DNA of 15,290 nt from contig CALNBW010000029.1 in NCBI GenBank assembly GCA_937874815.1, positions 1 to 15,290 of the forward strand, given 5' to 3'. Source of the stretch: an uncultured Bacillota bacterium (lineage in GTDB: Bacteria; Bacillota; UBA994; UBA5500). Positions 6,614-13,764 of the stretch are shown here, piece by piece (the first letter of the stretch is position 1; each line of letters begins with the position of its first letter). Both the position numbers and the translations under genes were made by a program. The notes beneath the pieces are model-generated. The model did not search any database and had not been told where the DNA came from. It saw only the letters and a program-made list of their open reading frames with translations.

Positions 6614-8095
6614 GTGCTACTTCCGGTGTTGGCGAGCGGGTTGGTGGGCGGCATCATTGGCTATAGTACCAACTGGCTAGCCATCAAAATGCTTTTTCGG
6701 CCCCTAACTGAAAAATACATTGGCCCATGGCGGGTACCGTTTACCCCTGGGTTAATGCCTAAAAAAAGAGCCGCCCTGGCCAAGAGCCTCGGCATCACTG
6801 TTGCGGACTACTTAGTTACAACGGACACGCTTGTGGCAGCCCTTGAACACCCCGATTTTACCCAGAGCCTGGAGCGCTTCTTGGATGATTTTTGGACCAA
6901 GTTGGCAGGCAATGAGCAGCCATTACAGGAATTGCTGCAGGTAGCTGGACTAGAGAGCCGAGTTGCGGCTTTGCCCGAGCATTTGGCAGAGCAGCTTTTG
7001 CTTCTGCTCAACGACGACGTTTGGCTAAACAAGTTCATAACAGAACTAAAGCTGATACTTTTGCAGGAAAACGGCGAGCAGCTCGTGGGGCAGCCGGAGC
7101 AGGATTCGCTCGGAGATTACCTGGATGCAGCAGTAGCCGCAGTTCTCACAAATGAACAGGTACAAATTCGCTTCTTTGCTTGGCTGCAGCAACTGATTGA
7201 TAATTTCAGGGCTGATGAAACGGCCCTACTCGGGGATGTCTTACCTTTAGTGGTGCAAGAGCAGGTACACAACGCAATCCTGACTCTTGCTCCTGGTGGG
7301 TTTGATTGGCTACATAGAAAACTACAAACTCCCTCCAGCCGGGTGTTTATTCAGTCTCTTATACAACAATTCCTGGCTGGTAGTACTATGCTAAAACTGG
7401 TTGCCGCCTTTGCTGATACTGGCAAGCTGGCCGATTCCCTCATTCAAGCCCTAGATAAAGAAGAGGTGCGCACCCAGATTACTTACATGCTACTTAGAAG
7501 CTGGGAGCGTTTTCTGGCTCAACCCGTTTCCCAGCTAGCAGCCAAAGTAAATCTTACACAAATGGCTCAGCACAGCAGGCGCTTTGTTGCTTTGGCGCTA
7601 CAGCCAAGTAGCATCGCCAACTTCAAAGACATTCTGTGGCAAAGCATCAAGCCGGAAGCAGGACAGCTGGCTGGGGATCCAGAGCTAACACAGCAATTAG
7701 AGGGTCTAGGGCAGCAGGCCCTCAAGCTAGTCTTGCAAGCCCCCGCCACTCGGCAAGCGGTCTCATCGCTACTAGATTCGTTACTGACGCGCTTGCTACA
7801 GGCAACGCCAGCGTCGCTACTCGGTAACTGTCAAGCCTTCTCCCCTGCTGCTTTGGCACCGCGGCTGCAGGCATGGCTGTTGCAGGCCACTGCCAGCTAT
7901 GGACCCGAGCTATTGACGGCACTGCACTTACCTGAAGTTGTGGAAGCCCAAGTTAACGCCCTAGACATGATGCAGGTTGAAGACATTCTGCTGCAGGTGA
8001 TGCGTGAGCAGTTATCGGCTATTACTAACCTTGGATTTTTGCTAGGGGCGTTAATTGGGATGATTATGCCGTTTATCAATGGATTATTGGGATAA
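6614..8095 (+). CDS. DUF445 family membrane protein (YheB-like)
   Basis: The N-terminus carries the DUF445 signature: a hydrophobic segment, then 'GYSTNWLAIKMLFRP' and 'PFTPGLMPKKRAALAKSLG'. The end is a second hydrophobic segment ('LGFLLGALIGMIMPFINGLL'). The roughly 430 residues between are helical and rich in Leu, Gln and Ala. This N- and C-terminal membrane hairpin with a large helical middle is the family plan; B. subtilis YheB and YtwI-like proteins are relatives, and the biochemical role is unknown. I place the start at GTG 6614 (493 residues), because GGAGTG at 6602-6607 is 6 bases upstream. An in-frame TTG at 6596 would add six residues but lies before that ribosome binding site. The gene follows its own promoter and ends at a long hairpin shared with the convergent namZ-like gene. 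Confidence 0.9.
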   Translation: MLLPVLASGLVGGIIGYSTNWLAIKMLFRPLTEKYIGPWRVPFTPGLMPKKRAALAKSLGITVADYLVTTDTLVAALEHPDFTQSLERFLDDFWTKLAGNEQPLQELLQVAGLESRVAALPEHLAEQLLLLLNDDVWLNKFITELKLILLQENGEQLVGQPEQDSLGDYLDAAVAAVLTNEQVQIRFFAWLQQLIDNFRADETALLGDVLPLVVQEQVHNAILTLAPGGFDWLHRKLQTPSSRVFIQSLIQQFLAGSTMLKLVAAFADTGKLADSLIQALDKEEVRTQITYMLLRSWERFLAQPVSQLAAKVNLTQMAQHSRRFVALALQPSSIANFKDILWQSIKPEAGQLAGDPELTQQLEGLGQQALKLVLQAPATRQAVSSLLDSLLTRLLQATPASLLGNCQAFSPAALAPRLQAWLLQATASYGPELLTALHLPEVVEAQVNALDMMQVEDILLQVMREQLSAITNLGFLLGALIGMIMPFINGLLG

Positions 8096-8100
8096 TGTGA

Positions 8101-8129
8101 GGCCCGCAATGATTGGATCATTGCGGGCC
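8101..8129. terminator. Stable hairpin between convergent genes
   Basis: GGCCCGCAATGAT (8101-8113) and ATCATTGCGGGCC (8117-8129) form a perfect 13-bp stem with a TGG loop. It begins 6 bases after the DUF445 stop and lies 37 bases from the stop of the convergent gene. Neither side has a T-run. It probably acts as a bidirectional transcript end or 3'-end stabiliser, but it is not a classical intrinsic terminator. Confidence 0.65.
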
Positions 8130-8166
8130 GGGCGAGATAGAGGTGCCGCCAAGGCGAGAGGCACTA

Positions 8167-9726
8167 TTATGGCTGTGTTTTTATGATTACTGTGGCTGAT
8201 GGTTGATCCCAGTGTACGAAAGCCCCCAAGAGCTCACTCACGTAGCGCACTGGCACCATGGTGCGGTTTCCCTGTATTACTGGGGCCGTGTCCATGGCAA
8301 TAGCCTGGCCATTAACACGCACCGTCTTCTGCCCTACGGTGAGCACGATGACGCTATCGCCCTTGCGCAGCGTCACACTGCGCTCCTTCTCGTTCCAATG
8401 CACCTGGGCCCCTAAAGCTTGTGCAATAGCGCGGTAGGGCACCATAGTGCGGTTATTCTTATCGATATAAGGCGGCGCATCGCTGAAAATAGGTGTATTG
8501 TCGACCTGCAGATTGGGCCCCTTACCACCATGGTAACCATAGATAAGATAGGGTTGTCGGTCTTTCTTGAACTTAGCTAGTTCGGCCGCATAGCGTGCTT
8601 CAATTTGCTGCGGCGTTAGCTTCTGCTCCAGCCACTCGCCCATTCGGTTGCCACCCATAATCTTAGCGAACATGCTTAAGGAATTATAGGTATTCCCGCT
8701 CTTAGGTATCGGGAAATCAATCAGCTGTTTGCCATAAGCTAGGGCATGTAAGTTTACGCGCACAGGATTGAAGGCATGAAAATCGGTAATTTGCAGACGC
8801 ACGCCACCTTGGGAGCCTTGCATTTCGGGCACAAACACTACGCCGGGCAACTTACTACTGTTAAGCAGATTGGCAAACTTGACGCTGTCGATGCCAGCAC
8901 CGCCAATCCAACGGAAATAGTCGGCCTGGCGGATGCCAGTGCCATCGCCTAACCCAGTAGCGTTGTAGCCAAAGGCTGATTCCACATAGGGGATCATGGG
9001 CGAGGTTGGTACCCAGGTAAGGCCCGTGTCTTGCCAGATCATATCGCGCGTATAGCCCTCCATCGGCACTACCTGTAAGTTCGCACCGATTTTGCGATTG
9101 AAAAAGCGCGCTAATTCGCCAACCGTCATGCCATGGGCAATTGGCAGGTTGTCGATACCCACGAAACCAATCGTGAAGTCTTCTAACACTGGCCCCTCAC
9201 AGATCTCACCACCGACTGGATTGGGCCTGTCCAAAATGATCACCGGGATATTGTGCTCTTTTGCAGCTTCCATCACGTAATACATGGTGGAGATATACGT
9301 ATACGAGCGGGCACCAATGTCTTGAATATCGAATAGGATTACGTCGATGCCTTGCAGCATGGTAGCCGTTGGCCGCCGCGTAGCGCCGTAGAGGCTATAT
9401 ACTGGGATGTTAAGAATCGGGTCGATATAGGACTCGACATAAGCACCGGCCGCTGCCTTGCCGTCGACGCCATGTTCTGGTCCGTACAAGGCTACCAAGT
9501 TGGCTCGCTCATATAGAAGATCAATCGTCTTCTCACCTTTGCTATTTACGCCAGTAGGGTTAGTAACTAGTCCAACTCGCTTGCCCTCAATCAAGTGCAA
9601 ATAGCGCTCGAAAAGGACTTCATTGCCCAGCTTAAAAGCTGGTTTTTCGAGGGCAACCACCGCAGGGGGAGCTGCAGCTGGCAGTAAAAGTGCAATAATA
9701 GTAAGGGCGAAAATTACTTTGCGCAT
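8167..9726 (-). CDS. namZ: Secreted NamZ-type exo-beta-N-acetylmuramidase (DUF1343, GH171) with C-terminal copper-amine-oxidase-like domain
   Basis: A 519-residue secreted protein. Residues 1-25 are a Sec signal with a positively charged start and an Ala/Leu core. The DUF1343 domain follows (about 32-395), with 'RVGLVTNPTGV', 'YGPEHGVDG', 'DVILFDIQDIGARSYTYIST', 'VIILDRPNPVGG' and 'GIDNLPIAHGMTVGELARFF'. B. subtilis NamZ (YbbC) of this family removes MurNAc from the non-reducing ends of peptidoglycan fragments. The last 120 residues hold a copper-amine-oxidase N-terminal-like stalk domain, with two similar halves around 'NRTMVPYRAIAQALGAQVHW' and 'NRTMVPVRYVSELLGAFVHW'. NamZ itself is about 400 residues, so the stalk is an addition, perhaps for wall attachment. 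The start ATG at 9726 follows AAAGGAGAGATGAG. The gene stands alone rather than with nagZ and amiE as in B. subtilis. The namZ symbol is by domain homology. Confidence 0.9.
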   Translation of the reverse strand: MRKVIFALTIIALLLPAAAPPAVVALEKPAFKLGNEVLFERYLHLIEGKRVGLVTNPTGVNSKGEKTIDLLYERANLVALYGPEHGVDGKAAAGAYVESYIDPILNIPVYSLYGATRRPTATMLQGIDVILFDIQDIGARSYTYISTMYYVMEAAKEHNIPVIILDRPNPVGGEICEGPVLEDFTIGFVGIDNLPIAHGMTVGELARFFNRKIGANLQVVPMEGYTRDMIWQDTGLTWVPTSPMIPYVESAFGYNATGLGDGTGIRQADYFRWIGGAGIDSVKFANLLNSSKLPGVVFVPEMQGSQGGVRLQITDFHAFNPVRVNLHALAYGKQLIDFPIPKSGNTYNSLSMFAKIMGGNRMGEWLEQKLTPQQIEARYAAELAKFKKDRQPYLIYGYHGGKGPNLQVDNTPIFSDAPPYIDKNNRTMVPYRAIAQALGAQVHWNEKERSVTLRKGDSVIVLTVGQKTVRVNGQAIAMDTAPVIQGNRTMVPVRYVSELLGAFVHWDQPSATVIIKTQP

Positions 9727-9930
9727 CTCATCTCTCCTTTTATGATCTATACTCTGCTGCCTTTAAGACGCATCCGTATTTGCTTTTGTTGCAGCGTTTA
9801 CCCCCCTCCTTTCCCATTGCTAGCCGTATTCCTGTAGTATCCTGCAGGTGAAGCACACTAGTTATATTCGCGAGCGTAACCGGGAGTCCTGCAATTAACT
9901 TAGTAGACAAATAATGGGTGAGCACCAAAG
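9727..9930. other. Intergenic leader region of the namZ-like gene
   Basis: About 200 bases upstream of the minus-strand namZ-like gene with no convincing gene. It holds a small stem-loop CCTGTAG (9831-9837) and CTGCAGG (9842-9848), with one G-T pair, and on the minus strand an AAAGGAGGGGGG purine run (about 9811-9800) resembling a ribosome binding site but with no usable start codon at the right distance. I found no clear promoter boxes and no riboswitch I can name. Confidence 0.35.
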
Positions 9931-9962
9931 AAAAGACAAGCCCTGGGTTTGGCTTGTCTTTT
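9931..9962 (-). terminator. Intrinsic terminator of the coiled-coil gene
   Basis: A perfect 12-bp stem, AAAAGACAAGCC (9931-9942) and GGCTTGTCTTTT (9951-9962), with an 8-base loop. On the minus strand the stem ends in TTTT and CTTTGG follows, 31 bases past the stop of the 101-residue gene. The A-run makes it nearly symmetric, so it could also work on the plus strand. Confidence 0.85.
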
Positions 9963-9993
9963 ATGAACTATTCTATTGTTTTGCTAGATCTAT

Positions 9994-10299
9994 CTATTGA
10001 GCAACTAATGCTTCTGCTGGAGCGTTGCGGAGTTTTTCTTTTGCACTTTCTAGTTGCTCCTGTTGGCGATCTAAGGTGCTTCGGAGATCTTCAAGCTTAC
10101 GGCGGTTACGAACTAAACGACGAACATAATACACACGTAAGTCCTGGTACTCTGGTTTGCTGCTGTCCTCGAGTAGTGCTAGCTTCAACTGGTCATCTGC
10201 TAACATGTCGCCAGTGCTAATAATCTGCTCCATTAGATCTGCTACGGCACGGCTCATTTCATCGACCACCAGTTCTAGCTCCTGTCGGTTTCTGGCCAT
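9994..10299 (-). CDS. Small coiled-coil protein, unknown function
   Basis: A 101-residue, highly charged, helical protein without signal peptide or membrane segment. From about residue 57 to 92 it is a likely coiled coil ('YYVRRLVRNRRKLEDLRSTL' and 'DRQQEQLESAKEKLRNA'), and the N-terminal half ('ELELVVDEMSRAVADLMEQI') also shows heptad-like spacing. The start ATG at 10299 follows a strong AGGAGGT, and a good terminator follows the gene, so I regard it as real. I do not recognise the family. It could be a structural or adaptor protein. A possible 59-codon ORF ends 58 bases upstream on the same strand. Confidence 0.75.
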   Translation of the reverse strand: MARNRQELELVVDEMSRAVADLMEQIISTGDMLADDQLKLALLEDSSKPEYQDLRVYYVRRLVRNRRKLEDLRSTLDRQQEQLESAKEKLRNAPAEALVAQ

Positions 10300-10357
10300 T
10301 GTTCTACCTCCTTCCCTCCTCAGATTAAGTATGAAGCTATGTTGTTTAGCATAGGTG

Positions 10358-10537
10358 TCAAAGGTGGCTAAAGTCTCTGTAGGCCTTGGCTGCTTTTAGC
10401 GCATAATTATCCAGCCGAATTATGTCGAAACTTGTAGCTCTGTGGCGCAACAGCAAGCTATACTGCGGGGTTTGAGAAACAAATAGCGTATGGCAAGCGC
10501 CTGCTTTTAAGCCTGCTGTTCTTGTCTCCTCTATCAT
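10358..10537 (-). CDS. Possible small protein, 59 residues
   Basis: An open frame from ATG 10537 to TGA 10358 encodes 59 residues, starting MIEETRTAGLKAGACHTLFV and ending with 'LDNYALKAAKAYRDFSHL'. It fills most of the otherwise empty 306-base gap between the coiled-coil gene and cutC and has the same orientation as both. The amino-acid composition looks protein-like. Against it, the only upstream purine run (AGGATGAA) is about 10 or more bases too far for a strong ribosome binding site, and an in-frame stop lies two codons before the ATG. No family is recognised. It may be a real small gene, a leader peptide or chance. Confidence 0.3.
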   Translation of the reverse strand: MIEETRTAGLKAGACHTLFVSQTPQYSLLLRHRATSFDIIRLDNYALKAAKAYRDFSHL

Positions 10538-10574
10538 AGCATACTAATTCATCCTATGCTGTGCAAAATGAACT

Positions 10575-10592
10575 TATTAAGATAACTTAATA
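10575..10592. terminator. Weak AT-rich hairpin after cutC
   Basis: TATTAAG (10575-10581) and CTTAATA (10586-10592) form a 7-bp stem with an ATAA loop, 14 bases beyond the cutC stop on the minus strand. It is AT-only except for one pair and has no real T-run (TTCATTTT follows on the minus strand), so termination here is uncertain. Confidence 0.3.
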
Positions 10593-10605
10593 GTCTTGTG
10601 TCAAG

Positions 10606-11364
10606 TTAATCGTTTCCAACGTCTTTTGTAGCTGCTAGCATTGCCCTTACCCGTTTGCTATCAACTACTGCTAATTCATATTCGGACTGTTGCCAGGCAC
10701 CCATATAGAGGTTAGGGCGCTTCCACTGCATGGGGCTGGGTATCATCTGCCTACCTGAGGAATGAAATTGCTCAGCTTTAGTTACCTGTAGCAACTCTTT
10801 GATATTTGATTCGTGCACACCACCGCCGGGCATGATCACAATGCGCCCTGCTGCCTGGCGGACTAGGTTGGCTATCAGGTCCTTACCCGCGTAGGCGCTT
10901 TGTTGTTGCCCTGATGTGAGCAGATAATCACAACCTAGAGCAATAATAGCTTCTAGAGTTTGCTCGGGCTCTCTGGCTAAGTCAAAGGCCCGATGCCAGG
11001 TAACGTGCATCGGGCGGGCAGCAGCAATGAGGCGACGAGCCGCGTCGGTGTCCACATAGCCATCAGCACGTAAAACACCTATGACCACACCGTCAGCGCC
11101 CAACTCTTTAGCTGCACGAATATCTTCTAACATAACATCGAGTTCTGCATCAGAATAACAGAAGTCTCCCCCTCTAGGGCGAATGAGTACGTGCAGGTCA
11201 ATAGTGACTGCCTGTCGCACCTGCTTGATCATGCCATAGCTGGGCGTTGTCCCACCTACGAGTAGATTATCGCAAAGTTCAACCCGGCTCGCCCCTCCCG
11301 CCTGCGCCGCTAAAGCCGAATGTACTGAGTCAATACAAATTTCTAGGCGAATGTTATTTTGCAT
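10606..11364 (-). CDS. cutC: CutC family protein (copper homeostasis-type TIM barrel)
   Basis: The 252-residue protein has the CutC signatures: 'LEICIDSVHSALAAQAGGAS' at the start, 'RVELCDNLLVGGTTPSYG', 'VLIRPRGGDFCYSDAE', 'GADGVVIGVL', 'TWHRAFD', 'LLTSG' and 'IVIMPGGGVHESNI'. CutC is a cytoplasmic TIM barrel first linked to copper tolerance in E. coli; its biochemical function is unresolved. I choose ATG 11364, since AGAAGGGGG at 11378-11370 sits 5 bases upstream; a longer frame from 11409 would add 15 residues that do not match the family. It is the last gene of the ROK kinase-nagA-cutC unit, 50 bases after nagA. That context suggests a role related to amino-sugar metabolism rather than metal export, but this is inference. 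Confidence 0.92.
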   Translation of the reverse strand: MQNNIRLEICIDSVHSALAAQAGGASRVELCDNLLVGGTTPSYGMIKQVRQAVTIDLHVLIRPRGGDFCYSDAELDVMLEDIRAAKELGADGVVIGVLRADGYVDTDAARRLIAAARPMHVTWHRAFDLAREPEQTLEAIIALGCDYLLTSGQQQSAYAGKDLIANLVRQAAGRIVIMPGGGVHESNIKELLQVTKAEQFHSSGRQMIPSPMQWKRPNLYMGAWQQSEYELAVVDSKRVRAMLAATKDVGND

Positions 11365-11414
11365 AAAATCCCCCTTCTCTAATCGAGACTGCTGGCTATT
11401 GGCATGCACCTAGC

Positions 11415-12650
11415 CTAGCAGGTATTGCATTCTTCATCTAAGACCACAATATCGGCCTCCATCCCCTCCACTAGGTACCCAATATAGTCCTGTAACCCGA
11501 GTAGTCGGGCGGGGTTACGAGTAGCTAGAGCAATAGCTTCTGCCACTCGGCAGCCGGTAGCTCGTTGGAAATTGAACACAGCCTTGTTAAGCGTTAATAT
11601 ACTGCCCGCTAAAGTGCCATCGGGCAGACGAGCTGCTCCCTCCTTAACCCGCACCATTTGCCCACCAAGCTCATATTCGTCCTCCCCTAAACCAGCCGCG
11701 CGCATGGAGTCACTTACTAAAATCAAGCGTTCTGGGCCGTGGGTTTTGAGCAGCAATTGGTACAAGCCGGGATGCACGTGCAGGTTGTCGGCGATCAGTT
11801 CGGCACTTAGCCCGTTTGCCAACACCGCACCCACCACCCCAGGCTGCCGGTGATGCAGAGGAGACATGGCGTTAAACAGATGGGTAGCGTGGCGCACTCC
11901 TTGCTTGATTGCTAATTGCACCTCTTCGAAGCTAGCTCCGCTGTGGCCGATTGCCGGTACTACCTGGGGATAGGCCGCCAGTTTGCTTAGCAGGGCAGCG
12001 CTACCTGTTAACTCTGGTGCCAACGTAATAATGCGAATGACATCTATGTAATTAGCTAGCAAATCAAAATCAGGGAGGGCGAGATGCTCTGCCGCGTGCG
12101 CCCCCTTGAAACTGGGGTTTAAGAATGGCCCCTCCAGATTTACCCCCAGCACCCGTGCTCCAGCTGCTAACGAACTCACTTCCTGCAAAAGAGCGGCGCC
12201 ATCCCGATGGGGACATTCCTCTGCTTTAAGGGAGGTCTGGCAGTTATGGTCTAGCCTGGACTTAGGACAAGAGGCTACCTCAAGCTCATTCACTAGCAGA
12301 GGTATGTCCCCTGACCTCAAATTGTCCAACACCCGCTCGATCTCGACCCGTTTTGCCGTCATCGTCGTCGGTAAAAACGAAGTAACGCCATGCTGCGCTA
12401 GACAGCGGGCCATAGCTGCTAGGCTTTGCTGGGAAGCATCCATCGCATCGTAACCACCACAACCATGTACATGAATATCAATTAGTCCAGGCACAACCAA
12501 CAGACCCTGGGCATCTATAACTTCGTTAACTGGCCAACGGGTAACAGCAGCCGCGGGGCACACGGCCTGAATTTGCTCGTCGAAGATCAGGGCATGGTTC
12601 GTTAGGGCTTGTCCTTGACTAACTACCGTGGCATTAGTGATCGCTTTCAT
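11415..12650 (-). CDS. nagA: N-acetylglucosamine-6-phosphate deacetylase with in-frame repeat insertion
   Basis: NagA converts GlcNAc-6-P to glucosamine-6-P and acetate in the cytoplasm. Family residues are present: H60-V-H62 in 'GLIDIHVHG', E173 in 'NLEGPF', H236 in 'AIGHSG', H257 in 'HATHLFNAMSPLHH', and catalytic D314 in 'LVSDSM'. The protein has 411 residues against about 380-395 for typical NagA. The excess is residues 114-147, encoded exactly by the terminal-inverted-repeat element at 12209-12311. It sits in the link between the 'TTMTA' strand region and 'GARVLGVNLEGPF', away from the catalytic residues, so the enzyme may still work. I choose ATG 12650, because GGAAGG at about 12663-12658 is spaced for it; a GTG at 12656 overlaps that site. 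The gene follows the ROK kinase by 13 bases. Confidence 0.95.
   Translation of the reverse strand: MKAITNATVVSQGQALTNHALIFDEQIQAVCPAAAVTRWPVNEVIDAQGLLVVPGLIDIHVHGCGGYDAMDASQQSLAAMARCLAQHGVTSFLPTTMTAKRVEIERVLDNLRSGDIPLLVNELEVASCPKSRLDHNCQTSLKAEECPHRDGAALLQEVSSLAAGARVLGVNLEGPFLNPSFKGAHAAEHLALPDFDLLANYIDVIRIITLAPELTGSAALLSKLAAYPQVVPAIGHSGASFEEVQLAIKQGVRHATHLFNAMSPLHHRQPGVVGAVLANGLSAELIADNLHVHPGLYQLLLKTHGPERLILVSDSMRAAGLGEDEYELGGQMVRVKEGAARLPDGTLAGSILTLNKAVFNFQRATGCRVAEAIALATRNPARLLGLQDYIGYLVEGMEADIVVLDEECNTC
12209..12311. repeat. Palindromic-ended repeat element, copy 1, inside nagA
   Basis: Terminal inverted repeats GGGGACATTCCTCTGC (12209-12224) and GCAGAGGTATGTCCCC (12296-12311) match over 15 of 16 positions. 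The 71-base interior aligns with the copy at 13631-13732, best in the block TAGCC..ACTTAGGA.AAGAGGC. Similarity continues a few bases outside the repeats (CCATnCCG on the left, ACCT on the right), so the true unit may be about 119 bases. It lies entirely in the nagA frame with no stop, adding residues 114-147. I see no target-site duplication and no transposase frame in it, so it is non-autonomous, MITE- or RPE-like. Confidence 0.85.
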
Positions 12651-12663
12651 TGGCACCTTCCCG

Positions 12664-13554
12664 TCACAGCTTTAGGGCCAAATAGGCAGCACCCAAAAGT
12701 CCTGCGTCGTTACCAGTAGTAGCTGGTAACAGGGTAATTCCCCCTCCGTGCACGCACTGCTCATGCAAAGCTTGCTGCACTCCTGGCCACCAATGCTGGC
12801 GCAGGTGGACTAACCCACCGCCCACAATAAATCCGGCGGGATCAAAAACATTTGTGAGGCTGGTCAAGAGTGACGCCAGATCGAAACAGAACTTATGAAC
12901 AACCACCCTAGCTGGTTCTTGGCCAGAGGTAGCCGCTGCAAAAATCTCACGGCACCCCAGCTGCTCGTGGGCCAGGGCTAGATAATTAGCTTCCAACGAG
13001 CGCCCAGACAGGTACTGCTCCACGCAGCCGCGTTGCCCACAGGCGCACAACTTGCCTCCGGGATAGAGGATAGCGTGGCCAACTTCTCCCGCGCGGTAGC
13101 TCGCCCCGCTCCACAGACCTTTGCGGTGATCATAGATGGCGCCACCTACACCTGTTCCTAGGGTAATCATGAAAAAGCTATCGAGATTCTGCCCTGCTCC
13201 TACCCAGGCCTCGCCGACGGCAGCTACGTTGGCATCATTCTCAACGATTATTGGCACATTCAATGAATCTTGCAGCTCGTCTTTGATATTGGTGCCGCTC
13301 CAGCCCGGCAAGTTAGTTGCCAAAAGCACTTTTCCGGCAGCACTGTTGACAAAGCCAGGCGTGCCGATGCCGATGGCTTTAATCTTTATGTCTCGCCCTA
13401 GCTCCATAATCGCATCTGCCAGCTGCTGGATGATCGCAGCGCGACCATCCTTGCTGGTCGGTAATGTAAGGCGACGCAAGATGCGTGCCTCCGGATCGAC
13501 CAAGGCTGCCTTGAGATTCGTTCCTCCTAGGTCGATGCTTATCACTCGTTCCAT
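12664..13554 (-). CDS. ROK-family sugar kinase (glucokinase / N-acetylglucosamine kinase type)
   Basis: A 296-residue ROK kinase. Phosphate-binding DLGGTNLK is at 8-15, E105-N106-D107 carries the catalytic aspartate, the second phosphate motif LGTGVGG is at 132-138, and the zinc-binding signature GEVGH(156-160)..CACGQRGC uses H160, C170, C172 and C177. There is no N-terminal DNA-binding domain, so it is a kinase and not a ROK repressor. The substrate could be glucose, GlcNAc or ManNAc. Being 13 bases upstream of nagA favours GlcNAc to GlcNAc-6-P, feeding NagA; this is inference. The start ATG at 13554 follows GGAAGGGG. It is the first gene of the operon. The upstream gap carries a copy of the repeat element, and I found no convincing promoter or known regulator site. 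Confidence 0.92.
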   Translation of the reverse strand: MERVISIDLGGTNLKAALVDPEARILRRLTLPTSKDGRAAIIQQLADAIMELGRDIKIKAIGIGTPGFVNSAAGKVLLATNLPGWSGTNIKDELQDSLNVPIIVENDANVAAVGEAWVGAGQNLDSFFMITLGTGVGGAIYDHRKGLWSGASYRAGEVGHAILYPGGKLCACGQRGCVEQYLSGRSLEANYLALAHEQLGCREIFAAATSGQEPARVVVHKFCFDLASLLTSLTNVFDPAGFIVGGGLVHLRQHWWPGVQQALHEQCVHGGGITLLPATTGNDAGLLGAAYLALKL

Positions 13555-13630
13555 TGAATCTACCCCTTCCGATAAAGGTCGTTAGCCCTACTCCTCCCCT
13601 TTTTTCTGCAAAAGAACTAACCCATACCGT

Positions 13631-13732
13631 TGGGACATTCCTCTGCCCCAAGCGCGATATGATAGTTGTAACTTAGCCGCAACTTAGGATAAGAGGCGGT
13701 TCTTTGGCCATTCGTAGCAGAGGTATGTCCCC
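13631..13732. repeat. Palindromic-ended repeat element, copy 2, intergenic
   Basis: Left end GGGACATTCCTCTGC (13632-13646, with T at 13631 where copy 1 has G) and right end GCAGAGGTATGTCCCC (13717-13732) are the same inverted repeats as in nagA, and the two copies share orientation. The interior is 70 bases against 71. Read on the minus strand in the frame used in nagA, this copy meets a TAA after 19 codons, so it is not under coding constraint. It lies between the NlpC/P60 terminator and the ROK kinase start, where it becomes part of the kinase gene's upstream region. Confidence 0.85.
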
Positions 13733-13764
13733 TAACCTTAACCAATTGTACCTCAATGGGGAAA

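Noticed and set aside
9740..9928. Minus-strand ORF of 62 residues upstream of the namZ-like gene
   Set aside because: TTG start abutting a terminator stem, no ribosome binding site and no protein-like pattern; it runs through the namZ leader.
9918..10220. Plus-strand ORF of 100 residues opposite the coiled-coil gene
   Set aside because: It begins in the terminator hairpin and is antisense to a gene with far better signals.
13136..13585. Plus-strand ORF of 149 residues opposite the ROK kinase
   Set aside because: Antisense shadow of a well-conserved kinase, with no ribosome binding site or family likeness.
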